From positions 248,001 to 312,000 of the forward strand of contig NZ_JAUMIT010000004.1 of assembly GCF_030519655.1 (NCBI RefSeq): a stretch of 64,000 bases of DNA. Direction: 5' to 3'. The position numbers and the translations under genes are program-made. The DNA is from Wenyingzhuangia gilva. GTDB taxonomy: Bacteria > Bacteroidota > Bacteroidia > Flavobacteriales > Flavobacteriaceae. Under the pieces are notes generated by a model. The model ran no database searches, was not told the DNA's origin, and worked only from the letters and a program-made list of their open reading frames with translations. This document shows, in pieces, positions 19,573 through 28,345 of the stretch (its first letter is position 1; every line of letters begins with the position of its first letter).

Positions 19573-20757
19573 ATGAATAAAAACAATATTATGAGATTAA
19601 AACATTCATTAAGTATCCTTATTGCTCTAACAACAGTTCTTTTGGTTGGTTGTAAATCAATAAAAAAATCAACAGGAATAAATGAATCAATAGGAATAAA
19701 TGATTCTAAAAAAGAGGTGATTGGTATGATTAACAAGGTAAATAATCATTGGCAAAACTCTCATCCTAAGCATGGAGATGCTTTTTGGAACCGAGCAGCT
19801 TATCATACAGGAAATATGGAAGCTTATAAAGTCACAAAAAACCAATCTTTTTTAGATTATTCTTTGGCTTGGGCTGAGCATAATGAATGGATGGGAGCAA
19901 AATCTCAAAACAAAGCTGAATGGAGATATAATTATGGTGAAAATGATAGACATGTATTGTTTGGAGATTGGCAAATTTGTTTTCAAACATACATAGATTT
20001 ATACAATTTTACGGGTAAAAACGATCCTACTAAAATTGCTCGTGCTCGTGAAGTGATGGAATATCAAATGAGCACAGATAAAAATGACTATTGGTGGTGG
20101 GTAGATGGTTTGTATATGGTAATGCCAGTAATGACAAAACTTTACAATGTAACAGGAAACGAGCTATACTTAGAAAAGTTAGAGGAATATTTAACTTATG
20201 CTAATAGTATAATGTATGATGAAGAGGCTGATTTGTATTTTAGAGATGCTAAATATGTATATCCAAAACACAAAAGTGCCAATGGCAAAAAAGACTTTTG
20301 GGCGAGGGGAGATGGATGGATTTTTGCTGGATACGCCAAAATTATTCAAGATTTACCTAATGACTCTAAATACAAACAAAAATACATTCAACGTTTTAAA
20401 GATATGGCAGTAGCTTTGGCAGCTGCTCAACAAAATGAGGGATATTGGACACGTAGTATTTTAGATCCAGAACATGCTCCAGGGCCAGAAACTAGTGGAA
20501 CTTCTTTTTTTACTTATGGATTTTTGTGGGGTATTAATAATGGTGTTTTAGACAAAGAAACTTATTTGCCTGTAGTTCAAAAATCATGGAATTATTTAAC
20601 AACCGTTGCTTTGCAAGAAAATGGTGCGGTAGGATATGTACAGCCTATTGGTGAAAAGGCTATTCCTGGTCAGGTAGTTGATGTAAATTCTACAGCAGAT
20701 TTTGGAGTGGGGGCATTTTTATTAGCAGCATCGGAAATGGTTCGTTTTTTAGAATAA
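19573..20757 (+). CDS. GH105 unsaturated uronyl hydrolase (lipoprotein)
   Basis: A 394-residue (alpha/alpha)6-barrel hydrolase of the YteR/GH88-GH105 type. This family removes 4,5-unsaturated galacturonic or glucuronic acid from the non-reducing end of oligosaccharides made by polysaccharide lyases. Motifs seen are WWWVDGLYMVMPVM (Asp178) and FWARGDGWIFAGYAKII (Asp247). A lipoprotein signal ends at Cys27 (TTVLLVGC). The ATG at 19591 would give a tidier signal peptide and may be the real start. It heads an apparent three-gene operon with GH16 (44 bp on) and the DUF2264 gene. Confidence 0.92.
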   Translation: MNKNNIMRLKHSLSILIALTTVLLVGCKSIKKSTGINESIGINDSKKEVIGMINKVNNHWQNSHPKHGDAFWNRAAYHTGNMEAYKVTKNQSFLDYSLAWAEHNEWMGAKSQNKAEWRYNYGENDRHVLFGDWQICFQTYIDLYNFTGKNDPTKIARAREVMEYQMSTDKNDYWWWVDGLYMVMPVMTKLYNVTGNELYLEKLEEYLTYANSIMYDEEADLYFRDAKYVYPKHKSANGKKDFWARGDGWIFAGYAKIIQDLPNDSKYKQKYIQRFKDMAVALAAAQQNEGYWTRSILDPEHAPGPETSGTSFFTYGFLWGINNGVLDKETYLPVVQKSWNYLTTVALQENGAVGYVQPIGEKAIPGQVVDVNSTADFGVGAFLLAASEMVRFLE

Positions 20758-20801
20758 CATAGATTATATATTGATGTTTAAAAAAAACGACTAAAAATAA
20801 T

Positions 20802-21659
20802 ATGATAAAATTTAGATTTTCCATTCTAAGTGGCATATGTTTTTTTGTTTTAATTAGTTGTACTTTATTAAATACAAATAACATTCCTAAAATAGAAGGG
20901 TATCAATTGGTTTGGAGTGATGAATTTAATGTTGATGGCATTCCCAATCAACAAAATTGGAGTTATGAAATTGGTTTTGTGAGAAATCAAGAAAATCAAT
21001 GGTATCAAAAAGAAAATGCTTTTTGTAAAGATGGGAATCTAGTCATTGAAGCGAGAAAAGAAAACAAAATAAATCCTAATTTTATTTCATTAGATCATAA
21101 AGATTGGCGTAAAAACAGAGATTCTATTCATTTTTCTTCAAGTTGCATCATCACTAAAGGAAAACATGCTTTTAAGTATGGTACGTTTGTAATGCGAGCT
21201 AAAATACCAACAGAAATGGGATTGTGGCCAGCCTTTTGGACACTTGGATTAGAACCTAATTGGCCTGCTAATGGTGAGATTGATATTATGGAATTTTACA
21301 AAGGAGATGTACTGGCTAATGTTGCTTGGGAAGCAAATCAAAAATGGAAACCTATTTGGGAATCAAAAAAATATCCTTTAGAGCAGTTTAAGAATAAAAG
21401 TTGGGGAGAGGAATTCCATATTTGGAAAATGGATTGGGATGAAAATTCAATCAAATTATATGTGGATGATCAGTTGCTAAACCAAGTTGATTTAAAACAG
21501 ACCTATAATTTAACAAACCAAAAAAATCCATTTCATAAACCGCAATATTTACTTTTAAATTTAGCTGTAGGAGGATTAAATGGGGGTGATATTTCTAATA
21601 CACATTTCCCTGCTCAGTATGTAATTGATTATGTTAGAGTCTATCAAAAACAAGAATAA
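20802..21659 (+). CDS. Glycoside hydrolase family 16 (lipoprotein)
   Basis: A 285-residue endo-acting beta-glycanase of the GH16 beta-jelly-roll fold. The catalytic signature GEIDIMEF gives nucleophile Glu159, Asp161 and acid/base Glu164. The lipobox is at Cys20 (FFVLISC). VWSDEFNVDG and QNWSYEIG at the N-terminus are family-typical, as is VIDYVRVYQ at the end. Substrates in GH16 include laminarin, agar, carrageenan, porphyran and beta-galactans, and the sequence alone does not decide between them. With a GH105 and a putative glucuronidase beside it, a beta-galactan or beta-glucan backbone with uronic acid side groups is one possibility. Confidence 0.92.
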   Translation: MIKFRFSILSGICFFVLISCTLLNTNNIPKIEGYQLVWSDEFNVDGIPNQQNWSYEIGFVRNQENQWYQKENAFCKDGNLVIEARKENKINPNFISLDHKDWRKNRDSIHFSSSCIITKGKHAFKYGTFVMRAKIPTEMGLWPAFWTLGLEPNWPANGEIDIMEFYKGDVLANVAWEANQKWKPIWESKKYPLEQFKNKSWGEEFHIWKMDWDENSIKLYVDDQLLNQVDLKQTYNLTNQKNPFHKPQYLLLNLAVGGLNGGDISNTHFPAQYVIDYVRVYQKQE

Positions 21660-21660
21660 A

Positions 21661-23694
21661 ATGATTAAAAAAATTGTTACACTAAGCGTTTTTTTTATGT
21701 GTTTGTTTACAATCGCACAAAACAAAGAAGTATTATCTAGTAAAAAAAATAGCTCTGTTTTTATAGTAGAAAATCCAAACTATGAGTTAAGTCCTTATAC
21801 AGGAATGACTAAACAACACTGGAAAGATGCAGCCATGTATTTGTTAGAAGGAGCATTTAGTTACATTCATACTTTAGATGACCCAATGAAATTTCCTAAA
21901 CAACCCGGGAAAAGTTATCCTCATAATGAAGATAGAGTTCCGACTGAAAAATTAGAAGGATTGTGTAGAACATTGTTTGTGGCTTCTCCTATTTTAAAAG
22001 AGAATCCAGATTTAGTCATTAACAATATTAATGTTGCAGATTATTATCGATATCAAATAGGGAAATTAATAGATCCTAAAAGTAAATCATATATTGTTCC
22101 TAGAGCTAAAAATGGTGGACCTAGTCAGAATTTAGTTGAATTTGGAGCCTTAGCTTTATCAATGTTGGTAAATCCTGAAGTCTTGTGGGAACCATTACCA
22201 CATGATCAAAAAGATGAATTGGCTAGAATTATGTTGAGTTATGGTGATGGACCAACGGTAGATTCTAACTGGAAATTTTTCAACATTTTTGTGTTGAGTT
22301 TTTTTAAAGAACATGGATATAAGGTTAATGAAGAGTTGTTAGTAAAGTACTTAAATAAATCGTTAACACATTATAGAGGAAATGGTTGGTATAATGATAG
22401 TCCTGCTTATGATTACTATAGTATGTGGGCTTTTCAGATGTACGGAATGGTTTGGTCACAATATTTTGGAGATCAACATTACCCAGAAATTGCAAAACAA
22501 TTCAAATCAAACTTTAATGGTTTAAAAGATAACTATCCTTATATGTTTAGTAAAGACGGAAAAATGATTATGTATGGTAGAAGTATTAGTTACAGAACTG
22601 GATCTATTGTTCCTTTTCCGTTGATGGGATTTCAGAATGATGAAAATGTAAATTACGGATGGATGAGAAGAATTTCATCCGGAGTCATTAAGCAGTTTTT
22701 TACGCATCCTGATTTTATGAATGACAATGTTCCAACTTTAGGTTTTTATGGAGCATTTGAACCCGCAGTTCAAAATTATAGCTGTAGGGGAAGTGTGTAT
22801 TGGATGGGAAAAGCCTTTTTTGGTTTATTAGTACCTGATGATAGTCCGTTTTGGACGGCCAAAGAAAATAATGGTGCTTGGGATGATGAGTTAAAAAAAG
22901 ATAAGGTTTACAACAAATTTCAAGGAAAATCAGAAGTGTTAATTACAGATTATCCAAATATTGGAGCTTCAGAAATAAGAGCTTGGTGTCATGAAAAAGT
23001 GAAAGATGATTGGCAAAAGTTTAGATCAACAGAAAACTATAATAGATTATCATACAGTAGTGCTTTTCCTTGGCAAGCCGATGGAGAACATGGAGAGGTA
23101 GCTATGAATTATGTAATCAAAAACAAACAAAACAAATGGGAAGCTTTTAGATTGTATACATTTAAAAAGTTTAAAGAAGGTATTTATTATAGAGATGTGG
23201 TTCTGGAAACAGACGAAAACATCAAATTTAATTTGGCAGATATTCCTTTGGCAAATGGAATTTTAAGAGTTGACAAAAATAATAGTGATCAACCTATTTC
23301 TATGAGGTTAGGTCATTATGCTTTACCAAAATTAGATAAAGAGATTACGAAAACTATCAAAAAAGTAAAAGGTTATGAGGTAACTATTATTGATAATGGA
23401 ATTTATCAATTAGCAATGATTCCATTATTAGGATGGCGAAACTCAGAAGTTGTAACTGCAAAAGGATTACATCCCGAAAGTGATGAAAGTTATGTAATTA
23501 ATGTAATATGTGAAGAAAATGGTAAGTCAAAAAAGTCAAATATTTATGCAACTTTAATGCTTTGGAAAAAATCTGGAGAAAAATGGAAGTCTAAGGAATT
23601 GGTTCCCGTAAAGAGTATTACATCGACAACAAAAGAAGATATAGTTACTATTATATTTAGAAATGGTGAAAGTAAAGAAGTGAAATTTGATTAA
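21661..23694 (+). CDS. DUF2264 / GH154-like protein, secreted
   Basis: A 677-residue protein with a signal peptide (MIKKIVTLSVFFMCLFTIAQ). I start at ATG 21661, one base after the GH16 stop; an upstream in-frame TTG inside GH16 is unlikely. The (alpha/alpha)-barrel N-terminal part (LVEFGALALSMLVNPEVLWEPL, GNGWYNDSPAYDYYSMWAFQMYG, GRSISYRTGSIVPFPLMGF) matches what I know as DUF2264. As I recall, that family has been renamed GH154 for exo-beta-glucuronidases acting on arabinogalactan. The C-terminal 250 residues look beta-rich. In this operon it would take terminal uronic acid from oligosaccharides; substrate assignment is inference. Confidence 0.78.
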   Translation: MIKKIVTLSVFFMCLFTIAQNKEVLSSKKNSSVFIVENPNYELSPYTGMTKQHWKDAAMYLLEGAFSYIHTLDDPMKFPKQPGKSYPHNEDRVPTEKLEGLCRTLFVASPILKENPDLVINNINVADYYRYQIGKLIDPKSKSYIVPRAKNGGPSQNLVEFGALALSMLVNPEVLWEPLPHDQKDELARIMLSYGDGPTVDSNWKFFNIFVLSFFKEHGYKVNEELLVKYLNKSLTHYRGNGWYNDSPAYDYYSMWAFQMYGMVWSQYFGDQHYPEIAKQFKSNFNGLKDNYPYMFSKDGKMIMYGRSISYRTGSIVPFPLMGFQNDENVNYGWMRRISSGVIKQFFTHPDFMNDNVPTLGFYGAFEPAVQNYSCRGSVYWMGKAFFGLLVPDDSPFWTAKENNGAWDDELKKDKVYNKFQGKSEVLITDYPNIGASEIRAWCHEKVKDDWQKFRSTENYNRLSYSSAFPWQADGEHGEVAMNYVIKNKQNKWEAFRLYTFKKFKEGIYYRDVVLETDENIKFNLADIPLANGILRVDKNNSDQPISMRLGHYALPKLDKEITKTIKKVKGYEVTIIDNGIYQLAMIPLLGWRNSEVVTAKGLHPESDESYVINVICEENGKSKKSNIYATLMLWKKSGEKWKSKELVPVKSITSTTKEDIVTIIFRNGESKEVKFD

Positions 23695-23721
23695 TTTCTA
23701 ACATTTATAAATGATTGTAAA

Positions 23722-23753
23722 AAGACCTCAAACAAACTTGAGGTCTTTTTTTT
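23722..23753 (+). terminator. Terminator closing the GH105-GH16-DUF2264 operon
   Basis: AAGACCTCAA (23722-23731) pairs with TTGAGGTCTT (23738-23747), followed by a T tract. Confidence 0.88.
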
Positions 23754-23956
23754 AGGAAAATGGAAGCATACTTGATTTTAGATAGCTGTTATTTATTTTA
23801 TATTTATTATCATTTTTTTATATATAATAGATAGAATTAAATAGTTTTTATTGTTAATAGTACAATTTTCTTGCTTTATAAGTACGATATTCTTGATGTA
23901 AAAAGATAAATGAAACTTAATTTGTGATTATAATTAAAACTAAAAATTAACTTTTT

Positions 23957-26950
23957 ATGAATCAGAAAATGGTACTGCTCAAGCAAATATTTAAACTTTA
24001 TATCATGTTTGTACTTTTTATTTCATTTGGAAATTTAAAAGCACAAACGTTAGCGTTTCCAGAAGCAACAGGTTTTGGTAAATATACTACTGGAGCAAGA
24101 GGATATGCGAATCCAGAAATTTATTTGGTAACCAATTTAAATGACAGTGGGGCAGGTTCTTTTAGAGACGCTGTAAGTCAGCCTGGTAGGTTTGTTATTT
24201 TCAGAGTAGGAGGAATCATCAACTTACAATCTCAAATTGTAGTAGCAAAAAACACAACTATTGCAGGGCAAACAGCTACTGGAGAAGGAATTGTGTTATA
24301 TGGACCAAGAGTCACTTTTACAGGAGCTAGTAATACCATTGCTCGTTATATTAGAATTCGTTTTGGTGGAGCAGCAAAAAATCAAGACGCCTCTGGTTTG
24401 TCTAATGGAGAGAATATGATTTTTGACCATATGACATTTTCATGGGGAACCGATGAAGTTTTCTCAATCAACTGGGATGGAAAAGGAACAAGTCCAGACA
24501 ATATTACTGTTCAAAACTCTATCATCGGTCAAGGATTACATCGTCATAATCACTCAGCAGGAGGTTTAATTCAGCCTTCAGGAGGTAAAATAAGTCTTAT
24601 AGGAAACTTATATACAGGAAATAAAACTCGTAACCCAAAAGTAAAAGGAATCAACGAATTTGTAAACAATGTAGTTTACAATTGGGGAAATTATGGAAAT
24701 ACTTATGGACATACTGAATCTGGTGAAGCATATATTATGGGGGGAGATTCTGATGGTGTTTCCAATGTAAATATCATTAATAATTATTTTATAGGAGGAC
24801 CTAATACCAGTACTACTAGAACAACACCTTTTAGTAGAGGAAACTCTAATTTTTATTTATACGGATCAGGAAATTATTTTGACAATGATAGAGATGGAAC
24901 TTTAAATGGATCTTTAGTTTCAGCCGATACAGATGGTTATCCTACAGGTGATTCGTCTACTATCTTAAACACTCCTTATGATTATCCAATGAAAAACCCA
25001 ACATTAACAGCAGAACAAACTTTTAATCAGGTAGTTTTAAATGTGGGAGCATCCTATCCAAAAAGAGATCAGGTAGATAGTTTGATGATTGATGATTTAA
25101 AGTCTAAAGGACTAAAGGCTTTTTATGTGTATAGAGAAACCGATTTACCTTTTATAAACGGTGGGGTTGGACATGTATACGCAGCTCCAGCTCCTTTAGA
25201 TTCGGATAATGATGGAATGCCAGATGATTGGGAAGATGCAAACGGATTAAACAAAAATGACAATAGTGATGCTTTGGCTGTAAGTAGTTCAAATGCACCG
25301 TATTTAAACATTGAGGTTTATATTAATGGATTGGTAAATACAACGCCACCAGATTTTATCACACCACCATCAAGCATTAGTTTTTCTAATCAGACATCTA
25401 CAGAAACGCCTCCTAATAGTACCTTAACGGTTCAATGGAGTGATAATGCTGATAATGAAGAGTCTTATATTTTAGAGCGTTCTACCAATGGTACAGATTT
25501 TACAGTTATTGCGACTTTAAATGCTAATATTACTAGTTATAATGAGGTTGCTTTAGTACCCAATACTAAATATTATTATAGAGTAAAAGCAACAAATAGT
25601 TCAGGGTCTTCTGTATATAGCAATGTATCATCGGTAACCACTCCGCAAATACCAACAGCACCTTCTAAAACAGCTATTGTTTCTCCTAGCATGGGTTATG
25701 ATTACGTTGAACTATCTGATGGAAAAGCAACTTTAAAATGGACAGGAAGTGATAATACATCAACTTTTGCTATTTATTTTGGAACAGAAGAAAATAATCT
25801 TACTAAACTATCAGATGTTACTTATAGCGGTAATCCACTATACGAAGTAATAAATTTATCCTCTAACGTAAATTACTATTGGAGGATAGATGCTACAAAT
25901 GATAAAGGAACAACAGAAGGAGATGTTTGGAATTTTAAAACAATTGCTAATATTCAAGAAGAAATGGTCGGATATTGGCCTTTTAATGAAGCTGTTTTTG
26001 ATGGTGGAGATTTAGATGATAAAACAAGCTATAACAATGTTGGTGTTTTAGATGTTAATTATGATAATACAGATGTTAGAGTTACAGGAAAAGCTGGAAA
26101 TGCTTTAGATTTTTCTACCTCGCCCAATGATACTTATATGGTAAACATTCCAAATAAAGATCAAATATTTTTAAATAATAGTTCTTTCACTATTTCTATT
26201 TGGGTAAAAGCTGCATTTGAGTTAATGCCTACAGGGTCTAATAGTGCTTATTTATTATGTAAAGGTTCTTTTAAAGCCAATGAAACTACCGGGGCTACAG
26301 GAAAAAGATATAATATTGAATTTAAAGACAGTCAGTTTCGTTTTGCCATAGATGACAATGTTGTTAAGAAAGAGTTATCCACTAGTGCAACTCCTTTTTT
26401 TACAGGAGATTGGGAGAATATTGTAGTGATGAGAGATGTCATAAATCATAAATTAAAATTATATATAAATGGTGTTTTTTCAAATGAAATAGATGAAACG
26501 GGAGTAACTGGAATTGCGGAAGTAAGTGATTTAATACTTGGAAACATTGGAGAGTACGAATTATTGGTTGGTACAGGTTCTGCACCTTATAAAGGAATGA
26601 TTGATGAACTAAAAATATTTAATTACGCTTTAAATGAAACCGAAGTTTTAGAGTTATATCAAAATGTATTGTTAAGTAATAAAAACATAATTAAGAATAG
26701 TAGCAAAGTAAAAATATATCCTAATCCAGCAAAAGAGCAAATAAATATAAATATACCTTTATATAACAAAAATAGAGTTACAGCAATTTTAAAAGATATT
26801 GCAGGAAAGGTTGTGTTTAAACAAGAATTGATAGCAAAAAGTCAGCATCAATTTATCATGCAAAGATCTAATAAAATAAAATCAGGAATCTATGTTCTAC
26901 ATATTATTGGAGATGATTTAAATAATACTTTAAAAGTAATTATAGAATAA
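23957..26950 (+). CDS. Modular pectate lyase (PL1-like) with FN3, LamG and T9SS sorting domain
   Basis: A 997-residue secreted protein. The order is: signal peptide (about 1-30); parallel beta-helix pectate lyase domain (about 32-405; FPEATGFGKYTTGARG, GSFRDAVSQPGRFVIFRVGG, ENMIFDHMTFSWGTDE); a calcium-loop segment DSDNDGMPDDWEDANGLNKND (about 415-435); two fibronectin III-like domains (about 468-561 and 564-664); a LamG/concanavalin-like domain (about 668-898); and a T9SS type A tail (KIYPNPAKEQINI to the end). It would cleave uronate-containing glycan by beta-elimination outside the cell and feed unsaturated products to the GH105 enzyme. The exact glycan is not decided by sequence. Confidence 0.9.
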   Translation: MNQKMVLLKQIFKLYIMFVLFISFGNLKAQTLAFPEATGFGKYTTGARGYANPEIYLVTNLNDSGAGSFRDAVSQPGRFVIFRVGGIINLQSQIVVAKNTTIAGQTATGEGIVLYGPRVTFTGASNTIARYIRIRFGGAAKNQDASGLSNGENMIFDHMTFSWGTDEVFSINWDGKGTSPDNITVQNSIIGQGLHRHNHSAGGLIQPSGGKISLIGNLYTGNKTRNPKVKGINEFVNNVVYNWGNYGNTYGHTESGEAYIMGGDSDGVSNVNIINNYFIGGPNTSTTRTTPFSRGNSNFYLYGSGNYFDNDRDGTLNGSLVSADTDGYPTGDSSTILNTPYDYPMKNPTLTAEQTFNQVVLNVGASYPKRDQVDSLMIDDLKSKGLKAFYVYRETDLPFINGGVGHVYAAPAPLDSDNDGMPDDWEDANGLNKNDNSDALAVSSSNAPYLNIEVYINGLVNTTPPDFITPPSSISFSNQTSTETPPNSTLTVQWSDNADNEESYILERSTNGTDFTVIATLNANITSYNEVALVPNTKYYYRVKATNSSGSSVYSNVSSVTTPQIPTAPSKTAIVSPSMGYDYVELSDGKATLKWTGSDNTSTFAIYFGTEENNLTKLSDVTYSGNPLYEVINLSSNVNYYWRIDATNDKGTTEGDVWNFKTIANIQEEMVGYWPFNEAVFDGGDLDDKTSYNNVGVLDVNYDNTDVRVTGKAGNALDFSTSPNDTYMVNIPNKDQIFLNNSSFTISIWVKAAFELMPTGSNSAYLLCKGSFKANETTGATGKRYNIEFKDSQFRFAIDDNVVKKELSTSATPFFTGDWENIVVMRDVINHKLKLYINGVFSNEIDETGVTGIAEVSDLILGNIGEYELLVGTGSAPYKGMIDELKIFNYALNETEVLELYQNVLLSNKNIIKNSSKVKIYPNPAKEQININIPLYNKNRVTAILKDIAGKVVFKQELIAKSQHQFIMQRSNKIKSGIYVLHIIGDDLNNTLKVIIE

Positions 26951-27052
26951 GATTTTATAAAACTCAGTTGATTTTACTTATGAAGAATTGACCAATGATC
27001 AATTTTGAAAGTTTTAATAGTAAAAATTCAATTAATTTGCAGTGGTTGTTAA

Positions 27053-27078
27053 AAAAAAACCTACTAGTTGGTTTTTTT
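27053..27078 (+). terminator. Probable terminator after the pectate lyase gene
   Basis: AAAAAAACC (27053-27061) pairs with GGTTTTTTT (27070-27078) around an 8-nt loop. It is about 100 bp after the stop codon. The stem has only two G-C pairs. Confidence 0.5.
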
Positions 27079-27147
27079 ATGTGTTGTTTGGTCTAATAAT
27101 TGATTGTTTTTTTTAAAATTACTACAAAATTAAAAAATTGCTAAAAG

Positions 27148-28188
27148 ATGAATATGTTAAAAGATTTAAGATTTGATACAGATCCCAATAAGTTTAAGTA
27201 TCAACAGATAGTTGATTGTTTTATTGATAATATTTCTAAAGGAAATATAAAAAAGAATCAAACATTACCATCTATTAATGTATTTAGTAAAGAGTATAAA
27301 GTTTCTAGAGATACAGTAGAAAAAGCATACAAAGTTTTAAAAAGAAAAAATATAATTGCGGCTAATAAAGGAAAAACAACCTATGTTAATAGTACAGAAA
27401 TATCTTTAAAGAAAAATGTTTTGTACTTAATGAATAAAATGAATGATTATAAATCAAAAGTTTATAATTCGTTTGTTGATGAACTAGGTGATGAATTTAA
27501 TATAGATATTGAAATATATCATTGTGATGAATCACATTTTTTAAAATTATTAGAAAAGAATATAGGTCATTATGATTATTATGTAATCATGCCTCATTTT
27601 AAAAGTAATTACGCTAAAGAGTACTCTTTTTCTAATGAAGCTCTGGAAATAATAAAAAAAATACCAAGAAATCAATTGGTCGTTTTAGATAATAATGATT
27701 TGTCTGTCGATGGAGATATTATTGAAATTTATCAAGATTTTGAAAATGATGTATACAATGCTTTATTACAAGGAAAGGATAAAATTATTAATCACGAAAA
27801 AATGATTGTAAGAATTCCAGAAAGTGAGCAATTTTCATATCAACATAAAATATCAAGAGGTTGCAAAAAGTTCTGTTTGGAGCACAATATGGATTATGAA
27901 GTTTTAAGTATAGATCATTTAAATTTACAAAAAGGAGAGTTACAGTTTGTTATTGATGATGATGATTTGGTAAATGTAATTGATGTTATTAACGATAATA
28001 AATTAAAACTAGGTAAAGAAATTGGTGTTTTATCTTACAATGAAACGCCGTTAAAAAGATTATTAGGAATAGCAGTTATTTCTACAGATTTTAAAAAAAT
28101 GGGAAAAACTGCCGCTAATATGCTTACTAATGGTGAAAACGGAAAAATTAAAAACCCATTTAGGTTTATTGATAGAAAATCAATTTAA
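27148..28188 (+). CDS. GntR-family transcriptional regulator with periplasmic-binding-protein-like sensor domain
   Basis: A 346-residue regulator. The N-terminal winged helix is of the GntR type (FKYQQIVDCFIDNISKGNIKK ... VSRDTVEKAYKVLKRKNII, residues 12-75). About 250 residues of a LacI/sugar-binding-like sensor follow (VLYLMNKMNDYKSKVYNSFVDEL, VVLDNNDLSVDGDIIEIYQDFENDVYNAL). It ends FRFIDRKSI, nearly the same tail as the second regulator at 37433-38479, so the two are paralogues. Lying between the lyase gene and uxaC with its own terminator, it probably senses a sugar released from the polysaccharide. In-frame ATGs at 27148 and 27154 are both possible starts. Confidence 0.88.
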   Translation: MNMLKDLRFDTDPNKFKYQQIVDCFIDNISKGNIKKNQTLPSINVFSKEYKVSRDTVEKAYKVLKRKNIIAANKGKTTYVNSTEISLKKNVLYLMNKMNDYKSKVYNSFVDELGDEFNIDIEIYHCDESHFLKLLEKNIGHYDYYVIMPHFKSNYAKEYSFSNEALEIIKKIPRNQLVVLDNNDLSVDGDIIEIYQDFENDVYNALLQGKDKIINHEKMIVRIPESEQFSYQHKISRGCKKFCLEHNMDYEVLSIDHLNLQKGELQFVIDDDDLVNVIDVINDNKLKLGKEIGVLSYNETPLKRLLGIAVISTDFKKMGKTAANMLTNGENGKIKNPFRFIDRKSI

Positions 28189-28221
28189 AAAAAGCGCTCA
28201 ATACATATTGAGCGCTTTTTT
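28188..28221 (+). terminator. Terminator after the first GntR gene
   Basis: AAAAAAGCGCTCAATA and its exact complement (28206-28221) form a 16-bp stem with a two-base CA gap, followed by a G and three Ts. It starts at the last base of the stop codon. Confidence 0.9.
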
Positions 28222-28271
28222 GTTTCATTCTTTCACATTATAGAGGAATAGACAATTCCTTTGCATATTTA

Positions 28272-28302
28272 TTTGAATTATGGATAAAATGAAATACATT
28301 TG
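28272..28302 (+). promoter_or_regulatory. Promoter of uxaC
   Basis: TTTG at 28272-28275, a spacer of exactly 19 bp, then TACATTTG at 28295-28302. This is a perfect match to the Bacteroidota promoter pattern, 43 bp before the ATG. The last base is shared with the operator that follows. Confidence 0.85.
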
Positions 28303-28313
28303 TTAACGTTAAC
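28302..28313 (+). promoter_or_regulatory. LacI-type operator at the uxaC start site
   Basis: GTTAACGTTAAC is a perfect 12-bp palindrome with the central CpG typical of LacI-family operators. It covers the expected transcription start, directly after the -7 box. A LacI-type regulator gene follows uxaC, so repression relieved by a uronate is the natural reading. Confidence 0.8.
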
Positions 28314-28345
28314 GATTAGTAATTTCGAAATAAATAATATATAAA

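Noticed and set aside
21625-21660. TTG start of the DUF2264 gene inside GH16
   Set aside because: It would place 12 polar residues before a clear signal peptide that begins at ATG 21661.
19573-23694. Ulvan utilisation locus
   Set aside because: GH105 and rhamnose/uronate genes fit, but sulfatases and ulvan lyase families were not seen; kept only as a less likely alternative.
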